Of a DNA stretch of 64,000 bases, positions 7,962 through 17,163 are shown piece after piece. Below the pieces are notes generated by a model. The model made no database searches. It was not told where the DNA came from and worked only from the letters and a program-made list of their open reading frames with translations. Every line of letters begins with the position of its first letter. Within the stretch, counting starts at the first letter, position 1. The DNA is from an uncultured Paracoccaceae bacterium (GTDB taxonomy: Bacteria; Pseudomonadota; Alphaproteobacteria; Rhodobacterales; Rhodobacteraceae). The stretch is taken from the NCBI GenBank assembly GCA_943787985.1, contig CALSOO010000009.1, forward strand, positions 1 through 64,000, read 5' to 3'. A program made the translations under genes and the position numbers.

Positions 7962-10259
7962 ATGGAAAAGTTCGGCAAGAGCCAATCAACGAAACGCGTT
8001 GAGGATGTGCGGTTTCTGACGGGCGAAGGGCGTTACGTCGATGACATCGCGCCGGCCAATGCGCTTGTCGCCTTCTTCTTTCGTTCCCCGATCGCGCACG
8101 GTGTGATCACGCAGCTGGACGTCACCGATGCACGCGAGGCCGACGGCGTTCATGCGGTCTTGACCTGCGCGGACCTTGAAGCAGCAGGCATGGATATCGC
8201 GATGCCGGGTGCGCTTGTTGATAACCTCGATGGCTCAAAAGGGGCCACAACCCTGCGCCCGTTGCTGGCGCAAAACAGGTTGCGCTATGTGGGTGAGCCG
8301 ATCGCGGCAGTGATCGCAGAGACGCCGGCACAAGCGCGAGATGCGGCAGAATTGATCGTGCTGGATTACGATGAGTTGCCCGCCAAAATGGATTTGGCCG
8401 CTGGCGGGGAAACGATCCACGACACTGCAGCAGACAACGTCGCGTTTGATTGGGGCATGGGAGACGAGGCCGCGACCAAAGCCGCGTTTGACGCCGCCGC
8501 CCATGTTGTCAGCCTTGATGTGGGCGACAACCGTGTCATCGTCAATGCGATGGAACCCCGTGGGTGCTATGCGCATTGGGACGACGGACGCCTGCATGTG
8601 GCCATCAACGGACAAGGCGTTTGGGTGCCCAAAAAGGACATGGTCCGCACCTTTGGCGTAGATGAAGATGATGTGCACGTGACCAACCCTGACACCGGGG
8701 GGGGGTTCGGGATGAAGGCGATGGGGTACCCTGAACCGTTTTCCGTGGCCCAAGCCGCGCGTGCGCTGGGCCGGCCGGTGCGGTGGATGTCCGAGCGGAC
8801 CGAAGCGATGCTGAGCGACAACGGTGGACGCGATTTGACGTCGACAGCCGAGCTGGCGTTTGATGAAAACCACAAGATCACCGCCTACCGCGTGCACAGC
8901 GATGTGAATCTCGGGGCCTATAACTCGCAATTCGGGCAACCCATTCAAACAACTCTGTTTTCGCGGGTTTTGATGGGGGTCTATGACGTCCAGACGACGT
9001 GGCTGCACGTCAACGGTTACTTCACCAACACGGTGCAAGTGGATGCGTATCGAGGGGCTGGTCGCCCTGAAGCGATCTATGTGCTTGAGCGCGTGATGGA
9101 CCGCGCCGCCCGCGAATTGGGCATTGACCCTTGGGAGCTGCGCCAGATCAACTTCATCAAACCAGAGCAATTCCCGTACAAGGCTGCGACAGGCGAAACA
9201 TATGACGTGGGGAACTTCCCGATGTTGCTCAACCGTGCCGCAGAAATAGCGGATCGCGCAGGGTTTGAGGCCCGCAAAGCCGCGGATGCCAAGAACGGAC
9301 TGCTGCGTGGGCAGGGCCTTTGCTACTATATCGAGAGCATCTTGGGCGACCCGTCCGAGTCTGCCAAAGTCGTTTTCAACAACGACGGCACCGTTCATAT
9401 TCTGGTCGGGACGCAGTCCAACGGGCAAGGGCACGAAACTGTCTATTCCAAATTCCTGAGTGATCAAACGGGCATCCCGGCTGATCGGATTTTCGTGATC
9501 CAAGGCGACAGTGACCTCATCAAACAGGGGGGTGGCACGGGTGGATCCCGCTCTGTCACAGTACAAAACACGGCGACTTTGGCGACGGTCAAAACCATGA
9601 TCGACAGCTTCACGGCCTTTCTTGCGGACGAGATGGGTGTACCAGCGGCCGAGATCAGCTTTGACGATGAACGCTTTCGCGCGGATGGCTCGAACCTCAC
9701 GCCAACCATGCTTGAGGTTGCGGAAATGGCGCGCGAAAAAGGCCGCGATGATCTTTTGACGCATGAAGAGCGCACAACACTGCCTGCGCGCAGCTTCCCC
9801 AACGGGGCGCATGTGACAGAGGTGGTGGTCGACCCTGACACTGGCGTTGTGGTCACGGACCGTTATTTTGTCGTCGACGATTTTGGCAATCTTATCAACC
9901 CGATGTTGGCCGAGGGCCAAGTGCACGGCGGCGTGGTTCAAGGCATCGGCCAAGCCATCACAGAGCACACGGTGTACGACGAGGACGGCCAATTGCTCAC
10001 GGCAACGTTCATGGACTACGCCTTGCCGCGGGCCGAAGACGTGCCCAATATTAGCTTTACGTCGGTTCCGGTTCCGTCGACGGCCAACATCATGGGGATG
10101 AAAGGCTGCGGCGAAGCAGGCACTGTCGGCGCATTGGCTGCTGTTGCGAATGCGGTTCAGGATGCGCTGTGGGCGCGCGGCGTCCGTCAAGCCGACATGC
10201 CGTTCACGCCACATAAAGTTTGGGAATTGCTAAAGGATGCACCAATCGCCGCTGAATAA
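7962..10259 (+). CDS. Form-II CoxL-like molybdopterin hydroxylase large subunit
   Basis: A 765-residue member of the xanthine dehydrogenase/CO dehydrogenase large-subunit family, started at ATG 7962 after AAAAGGA. Seen motifs: an N-terminal EDVRFLTGEGRYVDDI, the NPDTGGGFGMK Moco segment, the active-site loop AYRGAGR, and MKGCGEAGTVGA with the catalytic Glu. AYRGAGR is the form-II signature; form-I CO dehydrogenases have AYxCSFR. The true substrate of form-II enzymes is often not CO. The CoxM (FAD) and CoxS (2Fe-2S) partners are not in this window, so it is an orphan subunit. It overlaps the DUF2235 gene by 23 bases. Confidence 0.9.
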   Translation: MEKFGKSQSTKRVEDVRFLTGEGRYVDDIAPANALVAFFFRSPIAHGVITQLDVTDAREADGVHAVLTCADLEAAGMDIAMPGALVDNLDGSKGATTLRPLLAQNRLRYVGEPIAAVIAETPAQARDAAELIVLDYDELPAKMDLAAGGETIHDTAADNVAFDWGMGDEAATKAAFDAAAHVVSLDVGDNRVIVNAMEPRGCYAHWDDGRLHVAINGQGVWVPKKDMVRTFGVDEDDVHVTNPDTGGGFGMKAMGYPEPFSVAQAARALGRPVRWMSERTEAMLSDNGGRDLTSTAELAFDENHKITAYRVHSDVNLGAYNSQFGQPIQTTLFSRVLMGVYDVQTTWLHVNGYFTNTVQVDAYRGAGRPEAIYVLERVMDRAARELGIDPWELRQINFIKPEQFPYKAATGETYDVGNFPMLLNRAAEIADRAGFEARKAADAKNGLLRGQGLCYYIESILGDPSESAKVVFNNDGTVHILVGTQSNGQGHETVYSKFLSDQTGIPADRIFVIQGDSDLIKQGGGTGGSRSVTVQNTATLATVKTMIDSFTAFLADEMGVPAAEISFDDERFRADGSNLTPTMLEVAEMAREKGRDDLLTHEERTTLPARSFPNGAHVTEVVVDPDTGVVVTDRYFVVDDFGNLINPMLAEGQVHGGVVQGIGQAITEHTVYDEDGQLLTATFMDYALPRAEDVPNISFTSVPVPSTANIMGMKGCGEAGTVGALAAVANAVQDALWARGVRQADMPFTPHKVWELLKDAPIAAE

Positions 10260-11217
10260 ACGGATCACGCAGTGGTTACAGGCACGTTTCGGGCGTGCGG
10301 CCCCTGAAGTGGCCCCTCCTGTGCGGGGGGCGACGGTACATGTTGTGATTTTGGACGGCACGATGTCCACTCTGGATGAGGGCTGCGAAACCAATGCAGG
10401 CCTTGCGTATAAATTGCTCAGCGAAATGGGCTCCGAAGTCTCCGTCTATTATGAACACGGATTGCAATGGTCCCATTGGCGCCGCGCCGGGGATGTGTTG
10501 ATGGGGCGAGGCATAAATCGCCAAATCCGACGCGCCTACGGGTATCTTGCATCGCGTTACAAAGTTGGCGACAAGATCTTTCTTCTGGGCTTTTCGCGCG
10601 GGGCGTACGCTGTGCGATCCTTAGCGGGAGCTATTGATATGGTTGGACTTTTACGTGCCGACGGCGCCACAGAGCGCAACATTCGCCAAGTGTACCGGCA
10701 CTATGAATACAGTCCCAATTCGGCATCTTCTGAAGCATTTGCAAATCTGCACTGCCACGCTTCGGTTGATATCGACATGATCGGGGTTTGGGATACGGTG
10801 AAATCGTTGGGGATCAACGCGCCGGTTTTATGGCGGCTGTCGGCACCGCGACACGCGTTTCACAACCACGCTTTGGGGGCATCCGTAAAGCGCGGCTATC
10901 ACGCCTTGGCACGCCACGAAACCCGTGTGGCCTATGCCCCTGTAATGTGGGAGCAAACCCCCGATTGGGAGGGCGAGCTTGAGCAGATGTGGTTTCGGGG
11001 CGCGCATGGAGATGTCGGCGGGCATTTGGGGGCATTCACGGCGGCGCGCCCCTTGTCCAACATCGCTTTGGTGTGGATGCTGGCCAAGGCCGAAGGGGCG
11101 GGTCTGCCGCTTCCTGACGGGTGGCTTTCCACAGGATGCTTTGGCCCCTGCGGCAGGAACGTTGCGCGGCTTTGGGCGCTGGTTTATCACGCGAAAACAA
11201 CGCCGTGTGGGTCATGA
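10237..11217 (+). CDS. DUF2235 alpha/beta-hydrolase-like protein
   Basis: A 326-residue protein with the DUF2235 core: an early VVILDGTMSTLDEGCETNA, then FLLGFSRGAYAVRSLAG with the GxSxG nucleophile elbow, then DMIGVWDTVKSLG and WFRGAHGDVGGHL near the C-terminal third. DUF2235 covers lipase-like hydrolases, including some type VI phospholipase effectors. No VgrG, Hcp or other secretion genes are nearby. No signal peptide is visible. The start lies inside the 3' end of the CoxL-like gene, so translation is probably coupled, an odd pairing. Convergent with the thioesterase. Confidence 0.8.
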   Translation: MHQSPLNKRITQWLQARFGRAAPEVAPPVRGATVHVVILDGTMSTLDEGCETNAGLAYKLLSEMGSEVSVYYEHGLQWSHWRRAGDVLMGRGINRQIRRAYGYLASRYKVGDKIFLLGFSRGAYAVRSLAGAIDMVGLLRADGATERNIRQVYRHYEYSPNSASSEAFANLHCHASVDIDMIGVWDTVKSLGINAPVLWRLSAPRHAFHNHALGASVKRGYHALARHETRVAYAPVMWEQTPDWEGELEQMWFRGAHGDVGGHLGAFTAARPLSNIALVWMLAKAEGAGLPLPDGWLSTGCFGPCGRNVARLWALVYHAKTTPCGS

Positions 11218-11288
11218 CCCGTCCGAGCGGATTCACCCGAGCGTAACCGCGCCAGAAGGTGTCGGGGCTGGTAAAACGTGGCCGTGGT

Positions 11289-11777
11289 CTAAGACGGCTT
11301 GATCTGCATGATGATGCACGTGGTGGAGCCGGTTGCGTAGGTTTTACCGTCTTCAACCCCGATGATTTTCCCGCTGGCGACACCGGTCGAGCGCCCTGCA
11401 TGATCCACGGTTCCTATGCAGTCGATCTGCATCCCCAAAGGGATCGCGCGGGTGATATTTATCTTATATTCCAACGTGGTATAGACCGCGCCGCGTGGCA
11501 CCTTGGTCATGACGGCGCAAGCCATGGCGCTATCGAGCAGCGTGCCATACCAGCCGCCATGTACGGTTCCGAGCGGGTTGGTCACGTTGAACTCGGGAGT
11601 GCCGCGAAACACAGCGCGTCCGTCTGCGATGTCGTGCAAGCCATACCCCAGAGTGTGGCCGATCGGCGGTGCCGGGTTCGTACCATCAAGAATGGCTTGC
11701 ATGAACTCCAGTCCGGACATCGACAAAAGGTCCTCTTGGGTCAGTAAATCAGCGGGCGATCGGGCGATAGGTGGCAT
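11289..11777 (-). CDS. PaaI-family thioesterase (hotdog fold)
   Basis: A 162-residue hotdog protein when started at ATG 11777, which has GGAGACC six bases upstream; a longer start at 11819 is possible. The core GTVHGGWYGTLLDSAMACAV carries the PaaI-type H-G-G helix motif with an Asp seven residues after it. Members hydrolyse acyl-CoA or aryl-CoA thioesters, often to rescue CoA in aromatic catabolism. It sits 60 bases downstream of the metF end on the same strand, with no clear pathway link. The substrate is unknown. Confidence 0.8.
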   Translation of the reverse strand: MPPIARSPADLLTQEDLLSMSGLEFMQAILDGTNPAPPIGHTLGYGLHDIADGRAVFRGTPEFNVTNPLGTVHGGWYGTLLDSAMACAVMTKVPRGAVYTTLEYKINITRAIPLGMQIDCIGTVDHAGRSTGVASGKIIGVEDGKTYATGSTTCIIMQIKPS

Positions 11778-11838
11778 AAAGGTCTCCGGCGTCTGGGGCT
11801 GATAAGACGCTAGAAACAAACATCAATTTGAGCAACCC

Positions 11839-12705
11839 TTACGCGACGTTTCGGATGCCGCTGGCGGCGGTCACACCAAAGGCGTGGCACACTTCGCGGG
11901 TCAGGTCGGGGCGGTTCAATGTATAAAAGTGCAAGGCCTCGACGCCCTCGGACACAAGGTCATCGCAAAGCTCAGTGCACTGGGCAATCGACAGAAGGTC
12001 GGTGCGATCATCTCTTTGAGCTTTTTCAAAGGCTTGCGCCAGTTCTGGGGGGATATGAGCGCCGCAGCGTTTGGCGAAGGCAACTGTGCTCTTCCAGTTG
12101 GAGATCGGCAGGATGCCGGGGGTAATAGGGGCGGTTATTCCAGCATCCGCGCAAGCGTCCCTGAAACGTAGGAAGTTACTGGAATCAAAGAAGAATTGCG
12201 TGATCGCCTCATCTGCTCCAGCGTCGATTTTGGCCTTTAGCCAGTCTACATTCTGCTGAACAGAGGCGGCGTCAGGATGCACTTCGGGATAGGCCCCGAC
12301 GCGGATCGTGAAATCGCCCGTTTTTGCGAGCGCTTCTACCAAAGCAACGCTGTCCGAAAACCCTTCGGGATGGGGCGTGAAGCGTGTGTCACCGGCAACC
12401 GGATCACCGCGTAGCGCCACGAGGTCTGTGATGCCCGATGCGGCGAATTTAGACGCAGTTTCAAGAACTTCTGCCTTGGTTGCGCCGACACAGGTCAAAT
12501 GTGCGGCAACCGGCAAACCGGATGTGCGGCGCAGGGTTCGGGCCGCGTCATGGGTCAGGTTTTGGGACGATCCACCCGCACCATAGGTCACAGAAAAGAA
12601 ACGTGGATCAAGCGGTGCCAACCCCTGCGCCGTATCCCAAAGCCGAAAAGAGGCGTCTATGGATTTGGGCGGAAAGACTTCAAACGAGACTGCGGGCGGT
12701 GTCAT
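11839..12705 (-). CDS. metF: Methylenetetrahydrofolate reductase
   Basis: A 288-residue MetF, the flavoenzyme that reduces 5,10-methylene-THF to 5-methyl-THF for methionine synthesis. It opens with VSFEVFPPKS and continues with FFSVTYGAGGSS, VAAHLTCVG, LVALRGDP and IGAYPEVHPDA-type segments, then DEAITQFFFDSSNF, all landmarks of the MTHFR barrel. Length matches bacterial MetF. It is divergent from a metR-like gene across a 92-base gap that holds a MetR-box-like site, so regulation by that LysR protein with homocysteine as co-effector is likely. Confidence 0.95.
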   Translation of the reverse strand: MTPPAVSFEVFPPKSIDASFRLWDTAQGLAPLDPRFFSVTYGAGGSSQNLTHDAARTLRRTSGLPVAAHLTCVGATKAEVLETASKFAASGITDLVALRGDPVAGDTRFTPHPEGFSDSVALVEALAKTGDFTIRVGAYPEVHPDAASVQQNVDWLKAKIDAGADEAITQFFFDSSNFLRFRDACADAGITAPITPGILPISNWKSTVAFAKRCGAHIPPELAQAFEKAQRDDRTDLLSIAQCTELCDDLVSEGVEALHFYTLNRPDLTREVCHAFGVTAASGIRNVA

Positions 12706-12756
12706 AATGTGATCCTTATCAATCTGCGGTTGCTTCTTTTCGCACGTTGAGTAAGT

Positions 12757-12769
12757 TGAGGCAAATTCA
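12757..12769. promoter_or_regulatory. MetR-box-like site between metF and metR
   Basis: TGAGGCAAATTCA matches the enterobacterial MetR consensus TGAANNNNNTTCA with one mismatch. It sits centrally in the metF/metR divergent gap, 52 bases before the metF start and 29 before the metR start. A single site could control both directions. The match is seen; the binding is inferred. Confidence 0.5.
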
Positions 12770-12797
12770 TAACTCTCATCAACTATATGAGTTTCGT

Positions 12798-13703
12798 ATG
12801 CATATCGAATTTCGCCATCTTCGCACGATCAAAGCCATTCACGAATGCGGAGGCCTCGCCAAAGCGGCCGATCAGCTGCACATCACGCAAAGCGCGCTGA
12901 GCCATCAGGTCAAAGGTCTGGAGGATCAAGCGGGTGTTGAACTGTTTGTGCGCCGGTCCAAACCGTTGAAACTGTCTGCTGCCGGCAAGCGCCTTTTGCG
13001 TCTTGCAGAACAGGTTTTGCCGCAGATCGAAGCCACGTTGGCGGAATTCACGGGCTTGCGTGACGGCAATTCGGGCCGCATGCACATCGCCATCGAGTGC
13101 CACGCGTGTTTCGAGTGGCTGTTTCCGGTTCTCGAAGAGTTTCGTCGCTCGTGGTCGGACGTGGATGTGGACATACGTCCGGGGCTGGCCTTTGATGCGC
13201 TGCCCGCCTTGATGAAGGAAGAGGTCGATTTGGTGGTCTCCTCTGACCCAGAGGAGCTGCCAGGTATAGATTTCATAGAACTCTTTGATTATAAGGCGGT
13301 CTTTGTGGCCTCGAAAGATCATCCGCTGGCCCAGAAAGACTATGTAGACGCACAGGATTTCCGTGGTCAAACACTGATCACCTATCCCGTTGAACGCACC
13401 CGTCTGGACGTGTTCAGCCAGCTTTTGATCCCCGCAAAAGTAGAGCCTGCTTCCGTGCGTCAAGCCGAATTGACGGCGGTTATTTTGTTGCTCGTGGCCT
13501 CAAATCGCGGTGTGTCTGTCTTGCCTGATTGGGTGGTGCGCGAGGTGAAATATTCGTCCGATTATGTCACGCGCCCTTTGACCAAAAACGGCGTCACCCG
13601 CCGTCTGTATGCGGCCATCCGCAGTGACGAGCGCGACAAACCCTATATGCAGCAGTTGATTGATCTGGCACGGATCGAGGCGCGCAAATTGCAGTCTGTT
13701 TGA
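12798..13703 (+). CDS. metR: LysR-type regulator of methionine synthesis
   Basis: A 301-residue LysR protein when started at MHIEFRHLRTI (ATG 12798). The N-terminal HTH reads AKAADQLHITQSALSHQVK, which with IEFRHLRTIKAI is very close to MetR. The co-inducer domain includes IAIECHACFEWLFP, which in MetR takes part in homocysteine sensing. Its divergent placement from metF and the MetR-box between them support the name. It likely activates metF and other methionine genes and represses itself. Confidence 0.88.
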   Translation: MHIEFRHLRTIKAIHECGGLAKAADQLHITQSALSHQVKGLEDQAGVELFVRRSKPLKLSAAGKRLLRLAEQVLPQIEATLAEFTGLRDGNSGRMHIAIECHACFEWLFPVLEEFRRSWSDVDVDIRPGLAFDALPALMKEEVDLVVSSDPEELPGIDFIELFDYKAVFVASKDHPLAQKDYVDAQDFRGQTLITYPVERTRLDVFSQLLIPAKVEPASVRQAELTAVILLLVASNRGVSVLPDWVVREVKYSSDYVTRPLTKNGVTRRLYAAIRSDERDKPYMQQLIDLARIEARKLQSV

Positions 13704-13792
13704 TATGAGCGGATTTCATAATGAACGGGCCGAACCTATGGTTAACCTTCATATGATTTTTCGCCCAGCCACGTCGGCACCGAATACGCATC

Positions 13793-13897
13793 TTGTACAA
13801 AACAGGCCCTGAACGTCACAAGACGTGCGGGTGAATTCGGGCTGTTTGGCAGGGCCGTGGCGTGAGTTGTACAAAAAACGCCCTGTTTGTCACAAGA
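13793..13897. repeat. Two 31-bp direct repeats, period 74
   Basis: Copies at 13793-13823 and 13867-13897 agree at 26 of 31 positions. Each begins with the palindrome TTGTACAA and ends GTCACAAGA, and each contains an inverted TTGT/ACAA pair. They lie in the 287-base gap between metR and the sulfotransferase pseudogene, where I see no coding sequence. They could be paired operator sites, a duplicated small RNA or a fragment of a repeat family. No CRISPR-like regular array is formed. Confidence 0.55.
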
Positions 13898-13990
13898 GTC
13901 CCGACTTTGCAGATTTCAAAAGGTTAACGCTGTCAAAACCCGTGCAAAAATATATTCCGGTCTGTTTCAAACCGCTGTGTTTCCAAGTCC

Positions 13991-14848
13991 TCAAAGGTAA
14001 GCGTCCATGTCCTTGGCCCAACTGTCAGGCACCCGTCCCATGTGTTTCGCTGCAAATGCGAAGCTGGCCGAAAACTGCTGCACCGCGCGTGCGCGCAAGT
14101 CTTCGGGCAAAGGGTGGTAGGACCCGCGGTTTTGCGTGAAGTCGTGTTGTGCGGCAGGTGCGCCAGTGATGCTCAGGAAGCTGCACAGCTCCTGAAGCGT
14201 TTGGTCGGCACGCGATGAGAACAAGTCTTCGGTAAACAAACAATGAACGGGTGCAGTGGGCGCAAAAGCTGTCGCCCTTGCGTGTATTTCCTCAATGCGG
14301 ACTTTGCGTGTCTGTACGCTGTCGATCTCAAGCCGTTGCGCAAAGTTTTCCTCCAGGGTGCCGGGCCTTTGTTTGTTTGAGCGTGCGTGCGCCACTCGCG
14401 ACCACAAATTGTCTGCGGGATTGCGCAGCAGCAGGATCAGCCGCGCTTTTGGAAACAGGGCCAGCATCCGCGCGTATCCGTCCTGTTGTAGTCGCCCGTA
14501 AGAAGGGGTGATGTCCCCGAACACATCCTCGGGTTGGCAATGCCGGGTGAGAAAACTGTGGTAGTCTTCATCGCTTTGCATTTGGGCACGGTCGCGAATT
14601 TCGCTTTGCCACCGTGACAGTTTCCCGTCGGGGTTTTCCAACTGTGCGCGGATGCGGGTCCATCGTGCCTGCATCCGTTCGCGTTTTTTGTCTGCTTTCA
14701 CCTGCGTTGTGGTGTCGAACCAGTGAATTTCCTTCATTGTCGTCATCTGTGCGCTGCTGTGTGTGTGCAGTTAGTTGTGCAACCACGACGTGCCGGAGCG
14801 CGCAGGCCCCAGACACGCGAAGTAGTTTTGATAACCGTCCCCTGACAT
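13991..14848 (-). pseudogene. PAPS-dependent sulfotransferase family gene, interrupted by in-frame TAA
   Basis: The ATG at 14848 opens a frame reading MSGDGYQNYFACLGPARSG, which includes the GPxRSGTSW 5'-phosphosulfate loop of sulfotransferases. After TSWLHN there is TAA at 14773-14771, then the same frame continues LHTHSSAQM, KEIHWFD and on to the true end. In relatives the residue after LHN is usually Gln, so CAA to TAA is the simplest cause. Later landmarks include ARLILLLRNPADNLWS and FTEDLF. The start lies 3 bases after the cysK stop. A shorter protein from 14746 would lack the PAPS loop and should be inactive. Confidence 0.8.
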
Positions 14849-14851
14849 GAT

Positions 14852-15811
14852 TTAGTCGCCCAAACCATCGAACAGCGGGGTGGAAAGGTAGCGTTCCGCA
14901 AAGCTGGCGAGGATCACAACGATGGTTTTCCCTGCCATGTCGTCGCGTTTGCCCAGTTCCAGCGCGGCTTTGAGCGCAGCCCCCGAGGAGATGCCCACGG
15001 GCACCCCTTCGGTCACGGCCACTTGCCGCGCCAGTGCAAAGGCGTCGTCGTTGGAGACGGTCAGAACCTCGTTGTAGACGTCTGTGTTCAGGACCGCGGG
15101 GGCGAACCCTGCGCCGATCCCTTGGATTTTATGCGGTCCGGGCGCCCCCCCTGACAAGATCGGGCTGTCGGCGGGTTCCACGGCAACGATGTGGATGTCG
15201 GGGTTTTGCTCTTTGAGGTAGCCGCCCGCCCCCGTGATGGTTCCGCCGGTGCCGATCCCCGAGACGAAGGCGTCGATGTTTCCTGCGGTGTCGTTCCAGA
15301 TTTCCGGTCCTGTGGTGGCGTAGTGGATCGCGGGGTTGGCGGGGTTTTCGAATTGCTGCGGGATCACTGCGTCGGGGATCGAGGCTGCAAGCTCTTCGGC
15401 TTTGGCGATGGCCCCTTTCATCCCTTTTGCGGGTTCTGTCAGCTCCATTGTCGCCCCGAGGATCGCAAACATTTTGCGCCGCTCGATCGACATGCTTTCG
15501 GGCATGGTCAGGATCAGTTTGTACCCTTTGGCCGCAGCTGCCAGCGCCAGTCCGATCCCTGTGTTGCCCGATGTGGGTTCGATCAGGGTGGTTTTGCCGG
15601 GCGTGATGGTGCCTGCCGCTTCCATCGCCTCGATCATGGCGACGCCGATGCGGTCTTTGACCGAAGAGGTGGGGTTGAAGAATTCCAGCTTGGCCAGAAT
15701 ATGCGCTTGAACGCCGTGCGCGGCTGCCAGTTTGTCCATCCGCACAAGGGGCGTGTTGCCCACGGTTTGCGTGATGTTGTCGTAGATTTTGCCGCGGCCG
15801 ATGGTGCTCAT
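14852..15811 (-). CDS. cysK: Cysteine synthase A (O-acetylserine sulfhydrylase)
   Basis: A PLP enzyme that makes cysteine from O-acetylserine and sulfide. The ATG at 15811 has AAAGGAC seven bases upstream and gives 319 residues. Landmarks: the lysine motif [14 protein letters not shown], the substrate loop [28 protein letters not shown] for PLP phosphate, and [11 protein letters not shown]. Near the C-terminus it reads [12 protein letters not shown] where family members usually have [12 protein letters not shown], a small departure. It heads a pair with the broken sulfotransferase gene, a sulfur-linked neighbourhood. Confidence 0.93.
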   Translation of the reverse strand: MSTIGRGKIYDNITQTVGNTPLVRMDKLAAAHGVQAHILAKLEFFNPTSSVKDRIGVAMIEAMEAAGTITPGKTTLIEPTSGNTGIGLALAAAAKGYKLILTMPESMSIERRKMFAILGATMELTEPAKGMKGAIAKAEELAASIPDAVIPQQFENPANPAIHYATTGPEIWNDTAGNIDAFVSGIGTGGTITGAGGYLKEQNPDIHIVAVEPADSPILSGGAPGPHKIQGIGAGFAPAVLNTDVYNEVLTVSNDDAFALARQVAVTEGVPVGISSGAALKAALELGKRDDMAGKTIVVILASFAERYLSTPLFDGLGD

Positions 15812-15902
15812 GAGGCGTGTCCTTTGATTGCTTGGCGTTAAACTAGGCAAGATCGGGACAAGTTTCCAGCGCGCGCGCCATTCCCGCGCTGGAAAAGAAC
15901 AA

Positions 15903-16940
15903 TCAGATCAGTTTGACAACCTGTTTGCCGACATTTTTCCCCTCAAGCAGTCCCATAAAGGCCGCCGGTGCGTTTTCGAGGCCCACCGCGATGTCTTCGA
16001 CCACTTTGATGTCACCGGATGCCACTTTGGGTCCGATTTCAGCGGCGAATTTCGGGAAGTCGCCCCAGTGGTTGGAGATGATGAACCCGTTCACCGACAG
16101 GAAGTTCACCAGAATGGTGCGCCAGATCGCGGGCGCTGTCAGTTTTGCGTCAGCCCCGGCCCCCAAACCGCCCGCGTTGTACCACGAGATCATGCCGCAC
16201 ACCGGAATACGCCCGAACGGTTTCATCAAAGGCATCACAGCCTCAAGCACTTTGCCCCCGACGTTTTCGAAATAGATGTCGATGCCACCGCCGCAGGCGT
16301 CTTTGATCGCCGCGCGCAGGTCTTTGGCGTTGTCATAGGCGCGGTGATCGATGCAGGCGTCAAACCCAAAGGTTTCAACGGCCATTTTGCATTTCTCGGC
16401 GCCGCCCGCGATGCCGACTGTTTTCAACCCCAACGCTTTGGCGACCTGACCAACCATCGAGCCAACAGGGCCGGTGGCGGCGGCCACGACAAGGGTCTCA
16501 CCAGCTTTAGGCTTGCCCAGTTCCATCAAACCGTACCAGCCCGTAAAACCCGGCATGCCCAAAACGCCCAAAGACGCGGTGATGGGGCCATGCGCAGGGT
16601 CCACCTTGCGGCACATTTTGGCGTCGGCTGCGGCGTGAGTGGCCCAGCCGAACGGCCCAAAGGCAAAATCACCCGCCTTGAAGTGATCGGAATTGGAGGC
16701 GATGACCTCGCCGACGCCGCCCCCTTCCATGGTGCCACCGATGGGCACAGGGGCTGCATAGCTTTTGCCGTCGTCCATGCGGCCGCGCATGTAGGGGTCC
16801 AGCGACATGTAATGGTTGCGCACAAGGATTTCGCCGGGCCCCGGTGTGGGTATGTCGGCGGTTTCCAGGCTGAAGTGTTCGGGTTGCGGCGCGCCTGTGG
16901 GGCGGCCTGCGAGTGCGATGCGTTGCATTTGGTCTGTCAT
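15903..16940 (-). CDS. NADP-dependent MDR oxidoreductase (CurA/leukotriene-B4 dehydrogenase type)
   Basis: A 345-residue zinc-free medium-chain reductase. The ATG at 16940 follows GGGAGGACGACACC, and the 33 codons upstream are discounted. It starts with [13 protein letters not shown], has [14 protein letters not shown], and the nucleotide-binding [33 protein letters not shown] and GMISWYN follow. These are the marks of the CurA/YncB branch, which reduces the double bond of enones. There is no clear operon partner; it lies upstream of cysK on the same strand with 91 bases between. Confidence 0.88.
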   Translation of the reverse strand: MTDQMQRIALAGRPTGAPQPEHFSLETADIPTPGPGEILVRNHYMSLDPYMRGRMDDGKSYAAPVPIGGTMEGGGVGEVIASNSDHFKAGDFAFGPFGWATHAAADAKMCRKVDPAHGPITASLGVLGMPGFTGWYGLMELGKPKAGETLVVAAATGPVGSMVGQVAKALGLKTVGIAGGAEKCKMAVETFGFDACIDHRAYDNAKDLRAAIKDACGGGIDIYFENVGGKVLEAVMPLMKPFGRIPVCGMISWYNAGGLGAGADAKLTAPAIWRTILVNFLSVNGFIISNHWGDFPKFAAEIGPKVASGDIKVVEDIAVGLENAPAAFMGLLEGKNVGKQVVKLI

Positions 16941-17163
16941 GGTGTCGTCCTCCCTGTTCGGCAGCAGCGTGGCGCGCAGGGGGGCGTGTGGCAAGCTGTG
17001 ACGTTCCGTTACGGGCCGTGACGGGCCGCAACGCGCCAATATCGGGCGCGGGGGCTGCGAGGGGCCAAAAGACGCATGTTTACTCTGCTCTCACAGCCCC
17101 CTTGGCAAGGCGCGCACACAAGCGTATAGCGCGCACTTGATCCTTAGCCTCGGAGTCGTCCCT

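Noticed and set aside
8235..10214. Long minus-strand open frame (659 codons) across the CoxL-like gene
   Set aside because: It is an antisense shadow of a complete, motif-rich plus-strand gene and has no family-like sequence of its own.
13793..13897. Repeat pair considered as a CRISPR array
   Set aside because: Only two imperfect copies, a spacing of 43 bases between them, and no cas genes in the window.
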